Assembly: GCA_023453665.1 (NCBI GenBank)
Contig: JAEXTA010000113.1
Location: 1-18,000 of the forward strand
DNA: 18,000 nucleotides
Direction of reading: 5' to 3'
Source: Bacteroidota bacterium
GTDB lineage: Bacteria > Bacteroidota > Ignavibacteria > Ignavibacteriales > Ignavibacteriaceae
Both the position numbers and the translations under genes were made by a program. The notes below the pieces were generated by a model. It saw nothing but the letters and a program-made list of their open reading frames with translations, ran no database searches and was not told the origin of the DNA. Of the stretch, positions 7,554 through 14,988 are shown one piece after another (position 1 is the first letter of the stretch; each line of letters begins with the position of its first letter).

Positions 7554-8549
7554 TCACTCCATCTTCATATCGCGGGTCATAAGGTCTGTTGTGGCTTTGA
7601 CTGGATCTTTATCTTCAAAAAGAATTTTATAAACTTCATCGGTGATTGGTGTTTCAACTTCGTAAGATTTTGATAGCTGAGATGCTGATCTGCTTGTCTC
7701 AACTCCTTCAGCAACCATAGTCATTGTTTTTAAAACTTCTTTTAGTTTTTTGCCCGCGCCGATTTGTTCACCTACATACCTGTTCCTGCTGTGGCGGCTC
7801 ATACAAGTTACAATAAGATCACCCATTCCTGAAAGCCCTGCAAATGTTTCGGGCTGCGAACCCATTGCAACACCAAGCCGGGAAATCTCTGCAATGCCTC
7901 TTGTCATAATAGCGGCTTTAGTATTATCTCCGAATTTTGCGCCGTCAATAATTCCCGCACCAATCGCGATCACATTTTTAAATGCGCCTCCAAGTTCAAC
8001 ACCAAGTATATCCGTTGATGCATACACCCTGAAGTACGAAGTGATAAACGCAGCCTGGATTGATTTGGATGTCTCCGCACTTTTTGATGCTGCAACAACT
8101 GCGGTCGGAATTCTTCGGCTTACTTCTTCGGCGTGGCTTGGTCCTGATATAACTCCAATCTGTTGTTCATCAAGTGAGGGAAAAACATTTTTTAACATCT
8201 GAGACATTGTAAGAAGAGATTTTTTTTCAATTCCTTTTGCAACACTAACTAGTAAAGAGTTTTTAATGTTAGTGAGTTTTGTTTTTTCAACAACACTTCT
8301 TAAAAACTGGGAAGGTACGGCAAGCACGATCATGTTCTTACCTGAAGTTGATTCATCAAGATCATGGTTTATGTTTATTTCATCAGGGATTTGAATACCG
8401 GGAAGGTAAAGATCGTTTATTCTTTTTTTATCAAGAACTTTTGCGTAGTTCTTTTTATACTCCCAAAGAGTAACACTATGTCCGTTATAATGAAGAAGAA
8501 CTGCAAGAGTAGTTCCCCACCCTCCTGCACCAAGCACAGAAATTTTCAT
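7554..8549 (-). CDS. gpsA: NAD(P)-dependent glycerol-3-phosphate dehydrogenase
   Basis: GpsA reduces dihydroxyacetone phosphate to sn-glycerol 3-phosphate, the backbone for phospholipids. The 331-residue length is typical. The N-terminal Rossmann motif GAGGWGT is at residues 7-13. The AVPSQFLR segment (77-84), the conserved Lys105 in VAKGIE, GPSHAEEV (136-143) and the GGAFKNVIAIG active-site segment with catalytic Lys191 are all present. The C-terminal domain has GLSGMGDLIVTC and SRNRYVG. It lies 13 bases after plsY, so the two enzymes that make and acylate glycerol 3-phosphate form an operon. The 3' end faces the lipoprotein gene with only two bases between the stops. Confidence 0.98.
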   Translation of the reverse strand: MKISVLGAGGWGTTLAVLLHYNGHSVTLWEYKKNYAKVLDKKRINDLYLPGIQIPDEININHDLDESTSGKNMIVLAVPSQFLRSVVEKTKLTNIKNSLLVSVAKGIEKKSLLTMSQMLKNVFPSLDEQQIGVISGPSHAEEVSRRIPTAVVAASKSAETSKSIQAAFITSYFRVYASTDILGVELGGAFKNVIAIGAGIIDGAKFGDNTKAAIMTRGIAEISRLGVAMGSQPETFAGLSGMGDLIVTCMSRHSRNRYVGEQIGAGKKLKEVLKTMTMVAEGVETSRSASQLSKSYEVETPITDEVYKILFEDKDPVKATTDLMTRDMKME

Positions 8550-8562
8550 TAGTTAAATTTGA

Positions 8563-9225
8563 TTATTTCTTTTTAGCAAAGCTTAGTTTGCTTTCGCTGC
8601 CATTTAAAAGTCTTGTTATATTTTTTTTGTGTGTAAAGATAACAAGAAGTGATACAGCAATTACAAAAGGAAGAAGTGTATGATATCCGGGGATATCAAC
8701 ATGAAAAATATTTTCTCTTACAACCAGTGCAACAGGAACGGTTATCGCTCCTATTATTGAACCGAGAGAAACATATCTTGAAATAGTAACAACAAGAACA
8801 AAAACACCAACAGCAATAAGCATATCAACAGTTATGATCATCAGTAACATACCGAGTGCAGTTGCAATTCCTTTACCGCCTTTAAATCCGGCAAAGACCG
8901 TCCATATATGTCCGATAACTGCGGCAATTCCTGCAATTATCTGAACTAAAGTAAAATCATCAAATGGAGTTGCGTTTTCAAAAGGCATTGATCCGTAATG
9001 AAGTCTTGCAACAATAACAACAGCAAGTACACCTTTAAGTGCATCAAGCATTATTACAAAAATTCCATGTTTCCACCCAAGTACACGCATAACGTTTGTT
9101 CCGCCTGCATTGCCACTGCCGTGTTCGCGGATATCAATTCCTTTAACTGCTTTGGAAACGATTATACTTGTGGGAATGGAACCTATGAGGTACGAAAGAA
9201 TAATTATAGTTGCTAAGAGAAACAT
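8563..9225 (-). CDS. plsY: Acyl-phosphate:glycerol-3-phosphate acyltransferase PlsY
   Basis: PlsY is the inner-membrane enzyme that transfers an acyl group from acyl phosphate to glycerol 3-phosphate, giving lysophosphatidic acid. The 220-residue protein shows the conserved family motifs: GSIPTS near residue 15, GSGNAGGTNVMRVLG at 36-50, and AGFKGGKGIATALG at 112-125, with several hydrophobic helices between them and a lysine-rich C-terminus. The ATG at 9225 is preceded by AAAGG with a 7-base spacing. It is the first gene of the plsY-gpsA operon and follows a good Bacteroidota-type promoter. Confidence 0.97.
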   Translation of the reverse strand: MFLLATIIILSYLIGSIPTSIIVSKAVKGIDIREHGSGNAGGTNVMRVLGWKHGIFVIMLDALKGVLAVVIVARLHYGSMPFENATPFDDFTLVQIIAGIAAVIGHIWTVFAGFKGGKGIATALGMLLMIITVDMLIAVGVFVLVVTISRYVSLGSIIGAITVPVALVVRENIFHVDIPGYHTLLPFVIAVSLLVIFTHKKNITRLLNGSESKLSFAKKK

Positions 9226-9252
9226 TCATTTACCTTTATTTTCAGCGTATGT

Positions 9253-9283
9253 CAAAACTAACCATTACTTAAGATATTTTCAA
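9253..9283 (-). promoter_or_regulatory. Bacteroidota-type promoter of plsY-gpsA
   Basis: On the minus strand TAGTTTTG (9260 to 9253) matches TAnnTTTG. A TTG (9283 to 9281) lies 20 bases upstream. The predicted leader before the plsY ATG is about 25 bases. Confidence 0.6.
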
Positions 9284-9481
9284 TAATTATTTATATACCG
9301 CAAATATTATTATTGACACATTATTCCATTATTATTATCGCAGAATTTATTCGGGAGTTTAGATGCTCTCTATAAAATTATGATTCACAAATCCATAATA
9401 CTCTATTATATATAGATAACAGGAGCTCATAGAGATTAAATAATATCCTGGAAACCTGTTTTTTTTATAGGCTGTATTAGC

Positions 9482-9489
9482 TATATTTG
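9482..9489 (+). promoter_or_regulatory. -7 element of the small lysine-rich protein gene
   Basis: TATATTTG is an exact TAnnTTTG match, identical to the octamer before the ATP-grasp operon. A T-rich run, CTGTTTTTTTT, occupies the -33 region in place of a clean TTG. The leader to the ATG at 9514 is about 24 bases and includes GCAGGAG. Confidence 0.55.
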
Positions 9490-9513
9490 CAACCAAAATT
9501 GCAGGAGTAAAAA

Positions 9514-9678
9514 ATGGCAAAAACGCAATCATTTGCAGATAAAGCAAAAGCAAAGAAAAAAACAGAAGGTGTAAGTGTAAAATTCATTAAAACCGTAAAA
9601 ACCGGCAAAGGCACTTACAAATTCAATGAAAAATTTGTAAAGCTGGATGATATCAGCAAAGTAACAGAGTTAAAATAA
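9514..9678 (+). CDS. Small lysine-rich basic protein (54 residues)
   Basis: This gene is below usual length cut-offs but has all parts of a real unit: a -7 promoter element, a Shine-Dalgarno sequence GCAGGAG 7 bases before the ATG, and a strong terminator just after the stop. The protein has 15 lysines in 54 residues. A basic, probably unstructured N-terminus (ADKAKAKKKTEG) leads into a possible small beta-fold, VKFIKTVKTGKGTYKFNEKFV. That second part faintly recalls the small DUF4295 proteins of Bacteroidota that are encoded near ribosomal protein genes. I make that comparison from memory and at low confidence. A nucleic-acid or ribosome-associated role would fit the charge, but the function is unknown. 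No neighbour suggests a partner. Confidence 0.8.
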   Translation: MAKTQSFADKAKAKKKTEGVSVKFIKTVKTGKGTYKFNEKFVKLDDISKVTELK

Positions 9679-9688
9679 AATTCAAATT

Positions 9689-9712
9689 AAGCGGTTTTTC
9701 ACCGCTTTTTTT
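9689..9712 (+). terminator. Rho-independent terminator of the small protein gene
   Basis: AAGCGGT, a TTTTC loop and ACCGCTT are followed directly by a T-run. It begins 10 bases after the stop codon. Confidence 0.88.
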
Positions 9713-9790
9713 GTGCCCTTCCATAAATCTTCCTTCATTTCTTGCATTAAACGTCAAAAATTCTAAATTGGTTTCTAATCGGCTGACATA

Positions 9791-9832
9791 AGATAACCGC
9801 CGTATGTTATTTACATCTCTAACAGGTTATCT
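9791..9832 (+). promoter_or_regulatory. Inverted repeat in the leader region of the second aminomutase gene
   Basis: AGATAACC (9791-9798) and GGTTATCT (9825-9832) are perfect 8-base complements 26 bases apart. A smaller ATGT/ACAT pair is nested between them. The repeat ends 44 bases before the ATG at 9877. It could be a regulator binding site or a structured leader; there is no T-run to make it a terminator. No TAnnTTTG promoter was found in this gap. Confidence 0.4.
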
Positions 9833-9876
9833 GATTATATCTTTTCACAAAGAAAAAACAAAAGGAGGATAATTTT

Positions 9877-11253
9877 ATGATTAGCCCAAGAAAGATGAAG
9901 TTCTATAATCTCAGGAATATTCAGCAAATTCCTCAGATAAAAAAACTAAGCAAGGAACAACTGTTCTCGTTAAATGTGGTTGGTAATGTTCTGCCATTCA
10001 GAACAAACAATTATGTTGTTGAAGAACTTATCGATTGGAATAATATACCCGCAGATCCAATTTATCAACTTACATTTATGCAAAAGGAAATGTTGACAGA
10101 AAATCAGTTCGACCGAATGGCCGATGCTCTGAAAGAGAAAGCCCCGCCAGGTAAGATAAAGGAAATAGCAGATGAAATAAGATTGGAACTCAATCCTCAT
10201 CCCAGCGGTCAAATGACCATCAACGTACCCTCAATGGAAGATGAACCTGTACCAGGCGTTCAACATAAATACAAAGAAACCTGTTTAATATTCCCTTCAA
10301 CCGCACAAACCTGTCATGCCTACTGTACTTTTTGTTTCAGATGGGCACAGTTTGTTGGGATGAATGATTTAAAATTCGCGACAGACGAATCAAACAGGTT
10401 TCAGGATTATATCAGGAAGCATAAAGAAATTTCAGATATCCTTGTCACCGGCGGTGATCCAATGATCATGAGCGCGGCTAATCTTAAAGCATATCTTGAA
10501 CCTTTACTCAAACCGGAATTCGAACATGTAAGATCAATAAGGATCGGAACTAAATCCGTTGCTTACTGGCCTTACAAGTTTGTAACTGATAAAGATGCTG
10601 ATGTAATTCTGAAACTTTTTGAAAACATAGTCAGATCCGGTAAACATCTTGCAATCATGGGACATTACAATCACTGGGTTGAATTGTCCACAGATATAGC
10701 CAGAGAGGCAATCAAAAGAATCAGAAACACAGGTGCACAAATAAGGACACAGTCCCCACTTATAAAACACATTAATGATGATCCGGATGTATGGGCAGAG
10801 ATGTGGAAAGATCAGGTAAAGCTTGGATGTATTCCTTATTACTTTTTTATTGAAAGAAATACAGGAGCTAAAGAGTATTTTTCAATTCCGCTTTACAGAG
10901 CTTATAATATTTTCAGGGAAGCTTATTCAAAAGTATCAGGATTAAGCAGAACTGTACGCGGACCCTCAATGTCTGCAATGCCCGGTAAAGTTGCAGTTGA
11001 GGGAATTTCAGAAGTGAACGGTGAAAAAGTTTTTGTGCTTCAGTTATTGCAGGGAAGAAATCCGGAATGGGTGAAGCGTCCCTTCTTTGCAAAGTATGAT
11101 AAACGAGCTGCCTGGCTTACAGATTTAAAACCTGCTTTCGGTGCTGAAAAATTTTTCTACCAGGATGAGATGAATGAGATCGTGAAAAGAGGAGTTGGTC
11201 AGATATACTTTAATAAGCTGAGCGAACCGGTTTCAGCAGGACTTGTAGCCTGA
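9877..11253 (+). CDS. KamA-family radical SAM aminomutase, possibly glutamate-type specificity
   Basis: This 458-residue PLP and radical SAM enzyme is homologous to lysine 2,3-aminomutase. CxxxCxxC is at Cys146, Cys150 and Cys153, TGGDP is at 191-195, and the likely PLP lysine is Lys371 in MPGKV. Aligned on that lysine with the KamA at 1-972, the spacing to the conserved YY segment is identical with no gap. Arg327 then falls where KamA has its first lysine-binding aspartate, and Ser364 where it has the second. In the described clostridial glutamate 2,3-aminomutase these positions are, as I recall, Lys and Asn. An arginine could bind a side-chain carboxylate, so glutamate or another acidic amino acid is a reasonable guess. 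A strong AAAGGAGG precedes the ATG. The protein has N- and C-terminal extensions (about residues 1-50 and 380-458). The gene stands alone between a terminator and convergent ogt. Confidence 0.88.
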   Translation: MISPRKMKFYNLRNIQQIPQIKKLSKEQLFSLNVVGNVLPFRTNNYVVEELIDWNNIPADPIYQLTFMQKEMLTENQFDRMADALKEKAPPGKIKEIADEIRLELNPHPSGQMTINVPSMEDEPVPGVQHKYKETCLIFPSTAQTCHAYCTFCFRWAQFVGMNDLKFATDESNRFQDYIRKHKEISDILVTGGDPMIMSAANLKAYLEPLLKPEFEHVRSIRIGTKSVAYWPYKFVTDKDADVILKLFENIVRSGKHLAIMGHYNHWVELSTDIAREAIKRIRNTGAQIRTQSPLIKHINDDPDVWAEMWKDQVKLGCIPYYFFIERNTGAKEYFSIPLYRAYNIFREAYSKVSGLSRTVRGPSMSAMPGKVAVEGISEVNGEKVFVLQLLQGRNPEWVKRPFFAKYDKRAAWLTDLKPAFGAEKFFYQDEMNEIVKRGVGQIYFNKLSEPVSAGLVA

Positions 11254-11291
11254 TATTCTGTTTGAGGGAAGTCTGATATTTGAACTTTTAT

Positions 11292-11813
11292 TCAAGCAAC
11301 TTCAAATAATTCGAGACTAAGGCTTCCTTCAAGTTTTAATAACCTGTCTTTAATATTAATCCCGGCAGAATAACCGCCAAGTTTTCCGTTTGCTTCAATC
11401 ACTCTGTGACATGGAACTATGACAGGAATTGGATTCGAACCGTTTGCCTTTCCAACCGCTCTTACTGCTAACAAATCGCCGGTTCGTTCCGCAAGTTTTT
11501 TATATGAGATCGTTATTCCATACGGAATCTTTATAAGTTCGTTCCAGACTTTTAGTTGAAAATTTGTTCCGGTCAAATCCAGAGGTATTTCAAATTTCTT
11601 TCTTTCTCTTTCAAAATACTCTTTAAGCTGATCATACACACCGAACATATAAGGATCGTCCGGCTGAAGTTTTATAGCATCTGAGATGTCACGTTTATCG
11701 TACCTACCAATGAATAATTTTTTCAAACCTCTGTGAGATGAAACCGCGGTAAAATTAATTCCCTCAATTATGAAAGATGTCATATAAGTATTTGTGTTCA
11801 TATTTACCATCAT
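11292..11813 (-). CDS. ogt: Methylated-DNA--protein-cysteine methyltransferase
   Basis: This suicide repair protein removes alkyl groups from O6-alkylguanine onto its own cysteine. The active site PCHRV is at residues 134-138 with acceptor Cys135. The helix-turn-helix region with GTNFQLKVWNELIKIPYG (82-99), SYKKLAER and VRAVGKANGSNP (118-128) matches the Ogt/MGMT C-terminal domain, and GGYSAG (146-151) follows. The first 75 residues form the usual variable N-terminal domain. The start is uncertain: ATGs occur at 11813, 11810 and 11783, none with a Shine-Dalgarno sequence. A strong terminator sits only 16 bases upstream of the first ATG. The alternative name ada (C-terminal type) is less likely because no AraC-like domain is present. 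Confidence 0.95.
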   Translation of the reverse strand: MMVNMNTNTYMTSFIIEGINFTAVSSHRGLKKLFIGRYDKRDISDAIKLQPDDPYMFGVYDQLKEYFERERKKFEIPLDLTGTNFQLKVWNELIKIPYGITISYKKLAERTGDLLAVRAVGKANGSNPIPVIVPCHRVIEANGKLGGYSAGINIKDRLLKLEGSLSLELFEVA

Positions 11814-11828
11814 TATTAAAGGGTTAAG

Positions 11829-11863
11829 AAAAAAAAAGGAAGCGCTGATTTAATCACGCTTCC
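11829..11863 (-). terminator. Rho-independent terminator after nfu
   Basis: On the minus strand GGAAGCG pairs with CGCTTCC, with an inner TGATT/AATCA stem and a small bulge, followed by nine T residues. It lies 34 bases after the nfu stop and ends right before the ogt start region. Confidence 0.88.
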
Positions 11864-11896
11864 CTCAAAATTAAATATTTAATAGAACTAAGCTGC

Positions 11897-12439
11897 CTAA
11901 CCAGCTACAACTTCCAGCGCCGGATTAACATCTCTTTTTAATAATCCTTCAATTGCATTCAGAGTACCGCTGATTGAACTCGGACAGCTTCCACAAGCGC
12001 CTTGATAACGGATTGTAACTGTAAAACCGTTGATCCCGAGCACTTCAAGTCCACCGCCGTCGCCGGCAAGCGCAGGACGCACTCTTTGATCTAACAATTG
12101 ATTTATCTGTTTTAATAACTCATTTGAATTTTCATCGAGAGATTTAATTTCTTTCTCAGCAGGTATCTGTGTTTTATCAAAGTTTTTGATGAACTCAATA
12201 AAAGGTCTTTGTATTTGTCCCCAGTTATGCTGTTTGGATTTTTCGATCGTTACAAACTTATCCATATAAAAAACTGAAACAACTCCGTCTATTTCAAAGA
12301 TACCTTTGGCGAAAGGGTCATCCTGAGCAGATTGTTTATCCGGGAATTGTCTTGTCTCAGCAATTAATAATTTTTCATTGAGAATAAATTTAAGTGCGTG
12401 CGGGTTCGGGGTTAAATCAACGTCTTCTACCATTAACAT
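11897..12439 (-). CDS. Nfu-type iron-sulfur cluster carrier protein
   Basis: This 180-residue protein has two recognisable parts. An N-terminal Nfu_N domain covers about residues 5-90 (TPNPHALKFIL near the start, FVTIEK around 62-67). A C-terminal NifU-like domain covers about 105-178 with RPALAGDGGGLEV and the cluster-binding CGSC motif (Cys149 and Cys152). Such proteins bind a [4Fe-4S] cluster between two subunits and hand it to client enzymes. The ATG at 12439 is preceded by AAGGAG at a 7-base spacing. It has its own Bacteroidota-type promoter and a strong terminator. Radical SAM enzymes such as the two aminomutases here are possible clients, but that is only inference. Confidence 0.93.
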   Translation of the reverse strand: MLMVEDVDLTPNPHALKFILNEKLLIAETRQFPDKQSAQDDPFAKGIFEIDGVVSVFYMDKFVTIEKSKQHNWGQIQRPFIEFIKNFDKTQIPAEKEIKSLDENSNELLKQINQLLDQRVRPALAGDGGGLEVLGINGFTVTIRYQGACGSCPSSISGTLNAIEGLLKRDVNPALEVVAG

Positions 12440-12466
12440 ATCATATCTCCTTAATAGAATTTAGAG

Positions 12467-12497
12467 CAAAAATAAACTTTAATATTTACTACTTCAA
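12467..12497 (-). promoter_or_regulatory. Bacteroidota-type promoter of nfu
   Basis: On the minus strand TATTTTTG (12474 to 12467) matches TAnnTTTG, with TTG (12497 to 12495) 20 bases upstream. The leader to the nfu ATG is about 25 bases. Confidence 0.6.
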
Positions 12498-12522
12498 GTT
12501 TATTAAAATTAAACTAAAAATT

Positions 12523-14535
12523 TTAGCCGAGTTGTTTTTTCAAGCGGGTTATTTCATCTTTTAATGCGGCTGCTCTTTCAAATTCTAGTTCTTTTGCAGC
12601 CTGGTACATTTGTTCTGTTAACTGTTCAATTAAATCTTTTTTCTGATCAATACTCATATACTTCAAAACAGGCTCGGCTACCTTTGAAAAACTGAAACTT
12701 TCTTTTTCTTCTTTCTTCCTTACATCAGCAATTGAAGTTGAGGAAAGAATCTCTTCCATACTTTTATAGACTGTGAGAGGTGTTATACCATTCAACTTAT
12801 TATACTCAGTCTGCAGAATTCTTCGCCGGATTGTTTCATCAATTGTTTTTTGCATCGAGTTAGTAATTTTATCTGCATACATAATTACTTTACCGTTCAC
12901 ATTTCTTGCTGTCCTTCCTGCAGTCTGCATCAATGATCTTTCACTTCTTAAAAATCCTTCTTTATCAGCATCAATAATTGCGACGAGTGAAACTTCAGGT
13001 AGATCAAGACCTTCTCTCAACAGGTTAACTCCTACCAGTACATCAAACTCACCTAGACGAAGATCACGGAGTATTTCCACACGTTCAAGCGCATCAATAT
13101 CACTATGAATGTAGCGGACGCGAATATTTATTTTATCAAGATAGTCTGAAAGATCTTCTGCCATTTTTTTAGTTAGTGTGGTAACAAGAACTCTTTCCTG
13201 TCGTGAAGCTCGTTCCCGTATTTCTTTTATCAAATCATCAATCTGACCTTTAATGGGGCGAACTTCAATATCAGGATCAAGAAGACCTGTTGGACGAATG
13301 ATCTGTTCAACTATTACACCCCCGCTTTTTTCAAGTTCATAATCAGAGGGTGTAGCGCTTACAAAAATAACCTGGTTAATCATACTCATAAATTCATCAT
13401 ACTTCATTGGTCTGTTGTCAAGCGCTGATGGAAGACGGAATCCATGTTCAACAAGAGTTTCTTTTCTAGCACGGTCGCCATTGTACATTGCGCGTAACTG
13501 CGGAACAGTCACATGAGATTCATCGATTATCAATAAAAAGTCTTTAGGGAAATAATCGAACAGGTTATATGGTCTTGAACCAGCCGCACGTCCATCCATG
13601 TGTCGGGAATAATTTTCAATACCTGAACAGTATCCTATCTCTTTCATCATTTCTATATCAAACTTTGTTCGCTGTTCAAGTCGTTGTGCTTCAAGATATT
13701 TTTCCTGTGAACGAAAATATTTTAACCGTTCTTCTAGTTCTTCTTCAATAGTGTAAATAGCTTTTTGAGTCTGTTCACGGTTTGTAACAAAATATTTTGC
13801 CGGATAGATTGGGGTTGAGTCAACTTCTTTTAAAACATCCCCGGTTATTGAATCTATGATTGAAAGTTTTTCTATTTCATCATCCCAGAATTCAATACGA
13901 ATTGCTTCATCATACTGATAAGCAGGAATTATCTCCACAACATCACCTCTCGCTCTGAATGTACCACGATTAAAGTCGGCATCATTCCGAACGTAGTGAA
14001 TATCAATCAACTCTCTTAAAAGTTTTTTCCGCTGTATCTGCTGACCTTTTTTCAGAAAGATGATCTGATTCGCATATTCCTGCGGTGCACCAATACCATA
14101 AATGCAGCTTACACTCGCTACTATAAGAACATCATTTCTTCCTTCAATTAAGGAAGTTGTTGCTTTGAGTCTTAGCCTGTCAATTTCTTCATTGACGGAA
14201 AAATCTTTTTCAATGTAAAGATCGCTTGATACAACGTAAGCTTCTGGTTGATAATAATCATAGTAGCTTATAAAAAACTCCACGGCATTATTCGGAAAAA
14301 ATCCTTTAAACTCTGAGTACAACTGAGCAGCAAGTGTTTTATTATGTGAGATTATCAGGGTCGGTTTATTAATTTCAGCGATAACATTTGAGATGGTAAA
14401 TGTTTTTCCGCTGCCTGTCACACCAAGCAATGTCTGAAATTTATCTCCTCTATTGATACCTTGTGTAAGTTGTTTTATTGCTTCAGGTTGATCACCGGAA
14501 GGTTTGTAATGTGATACAAGTTCAAATTTATCCAT
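12523..14535 (-). CDS. uvrB: Excinuclease ABC subunit UvrB
   Basis: UvrB is the damage-verifying helicase of nucleotide excision repair. It works with UvrA and UvrC, neither of which is in this window. The 670 residues are standard. Walker A GVTGSGKT is at 38-45. The beta-hairpin region YYDYYQPEAYV, which probes damaged DNA, begins at 91. The DESH box is at about 338-341, and VSATPSDYE and the motif VI region QTAGRTARNVNG follow. The C-terminal UVR domain that contacts UvrC ends the protein (LEFERAAALKDEITRLKKQLG). Its ATG comes two bases after the stop of the OB-fold-like gene, so the two are co-transcribed and probably translationally coupled. Confidence 0.99.
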   Translation of the reverse strand: MDKFELVSHYKPSGDQPEAIKQLTQGINRGDKFQTLLGVTGSGKTFTISNVIAEINKPTLIISHNKTLAAQLYSEFKGFFPNNAVEFFISYYDYYQPEAYVVSSDLYIEKDFSVNEEIDRLRLKATTSLIEGRNDVLIVASVSCIYGIGAPQEYANQIIFLKKGQQIQRKKLLRELIDIHYVRNDADFNRGTFRARGDVVEIIPAYQYDEAIRIEFWDDEIEKLSIIDSITGDVLKEVDSTPIYPAKYFVTNREQTQKAIYTIEEELEERLKYFRSQEKYLEAQRLEQRTKFDIEMMKEIGYCSGIENYSRHMDGRAAGSRPYNLFDYFPKDFLLIIDESHVTVPQLRAMYNGDRARKETLVEHGFRLPSALDNRPMKYDEFMSMINQVIFVSATPSDYELEKSGGVIVEQIIRPTGLLDPDIEVRPIKGQIDDLIKEIRERASRQERVLVTTLTKKMAEDLSDYLDKINIRVRYIHSDIDALERVEILRDLRLGEFDVLVGVNLLREGLDLPEVSLVAIIDADKEGFLRSERSLMQTAGRTARNVNGKVIMYADKITNSMQKTIDETIRRRILQTEYNKLNGITPLTVYKSMEEILSSTSIADVRKKEEKESFSFSKVAEPVLKYMSIDQKKDLIEQLTEQMYQAAKELEFERAAALKDEITRLKKQLG

Positions 14536-14537
14536 CG

Positions 14538-14885
14538 TTAATCTAAAAATACCTCGGCAGCGTGAAAATATTCCTTGTGCAAATGACCGCGAAGTCTGAC
14601 GGTTTCAGCATCAATAAATCCCTGAGGAAGCATTAACGGGGCCTGGATCATTACTTCCATTCCGTTCTTATCCACAGCGTAAAAAATTGAAACCCCGTTT
14701 GCATTATCCGGCTGAATTCCTTTTTGAGTAACAACTTTCACTACAATATCTTTGTTAGCATTGTTGTTAGGATCAAAATCAGAAAATGCACCCAGTCCCT
14801 TAGAACCGGAAAAGTAAAAAGTATATATCAGGAAAACACCAATCAGCAGGAGCAACGGTAAAATAAATTTTTGAAGTTTTTTCAT
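14538..14885 (-). CDS. Small membrane-anchored protein with CcmE-like OB-fold region
   Basis: I chose ATG 14885 (115 residues) over an upstream TTG at 14921, because the ATG leads straight into a membrane anchor: MKKLQK, then about 18 hydrophobic residues. The rest is a predicted periplasmic domain with alternating strands: DIVVKVVTQK, VSIFYAVDKNG, MEVMIQA and VRLRGHLHKEYFHAAEVFLD. The last segment resembles the end of the OB fold in the haem chaperone CcmE (VxxxGxL...FxAxEV). The protein stops there and lacks the downstream histidine that binds haem in CcmE, and no cytochrome c maturation genes are nearby. It may be an OB-fold protein of another kind. It is two bases upstream of uvrB and probably shares its transcript. 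Function not known. Confidence 0.7.
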   Translation of the reverse strand: MKKLQKFILPLLLLIGVFLIYTFYFSGSKGLGAFSDFDPNNNANKDIVVKVVTQKGIQPDNANGVSIFYAVDKNGMEVMIQAPLMLPQGFIDAETVRLRGHLHKEYFHAAEVFLD

Positions 14886-14988
14886 TTCAGCTATCGGGTT
14901 GTTAATAAAAATTGTTTTCAATTTAGTAATTTTTGATGTAACTATTCAATGGAAATTACCGTTGTTATAACCACTTTTAGGAAAGAAT

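Noticed and set aside
7750..8202. Open frame of 150 codons on the plus strand
   Set aside because: It is antisense to gpsA, which has complete family motifs. The shadow protein has no recognisable features.
9313..9318. TTGACA hexamer in the 9226-9513 gap
   Set aside because: No -10 box is seen at a normal spacing, and the Bacteroidota-type element at 9482 explains the nearby gene better.
9359..9553. Hydrophobic minus-strand open frame of 64 codons
   Set aside because: It overlaps the promoter, ribosome binding site and start of the small lysine-rich gene. Its hydrophobic look comes from reading A/T-rich lysine codons in antisense.
14886..14921. Upstream TTG start for the OB-fold-like protein
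   Set aside because: The extra 12 residues have no ribosome binding site and would put a polar stretch before the membrane anchor. ATG 14885 fits better.
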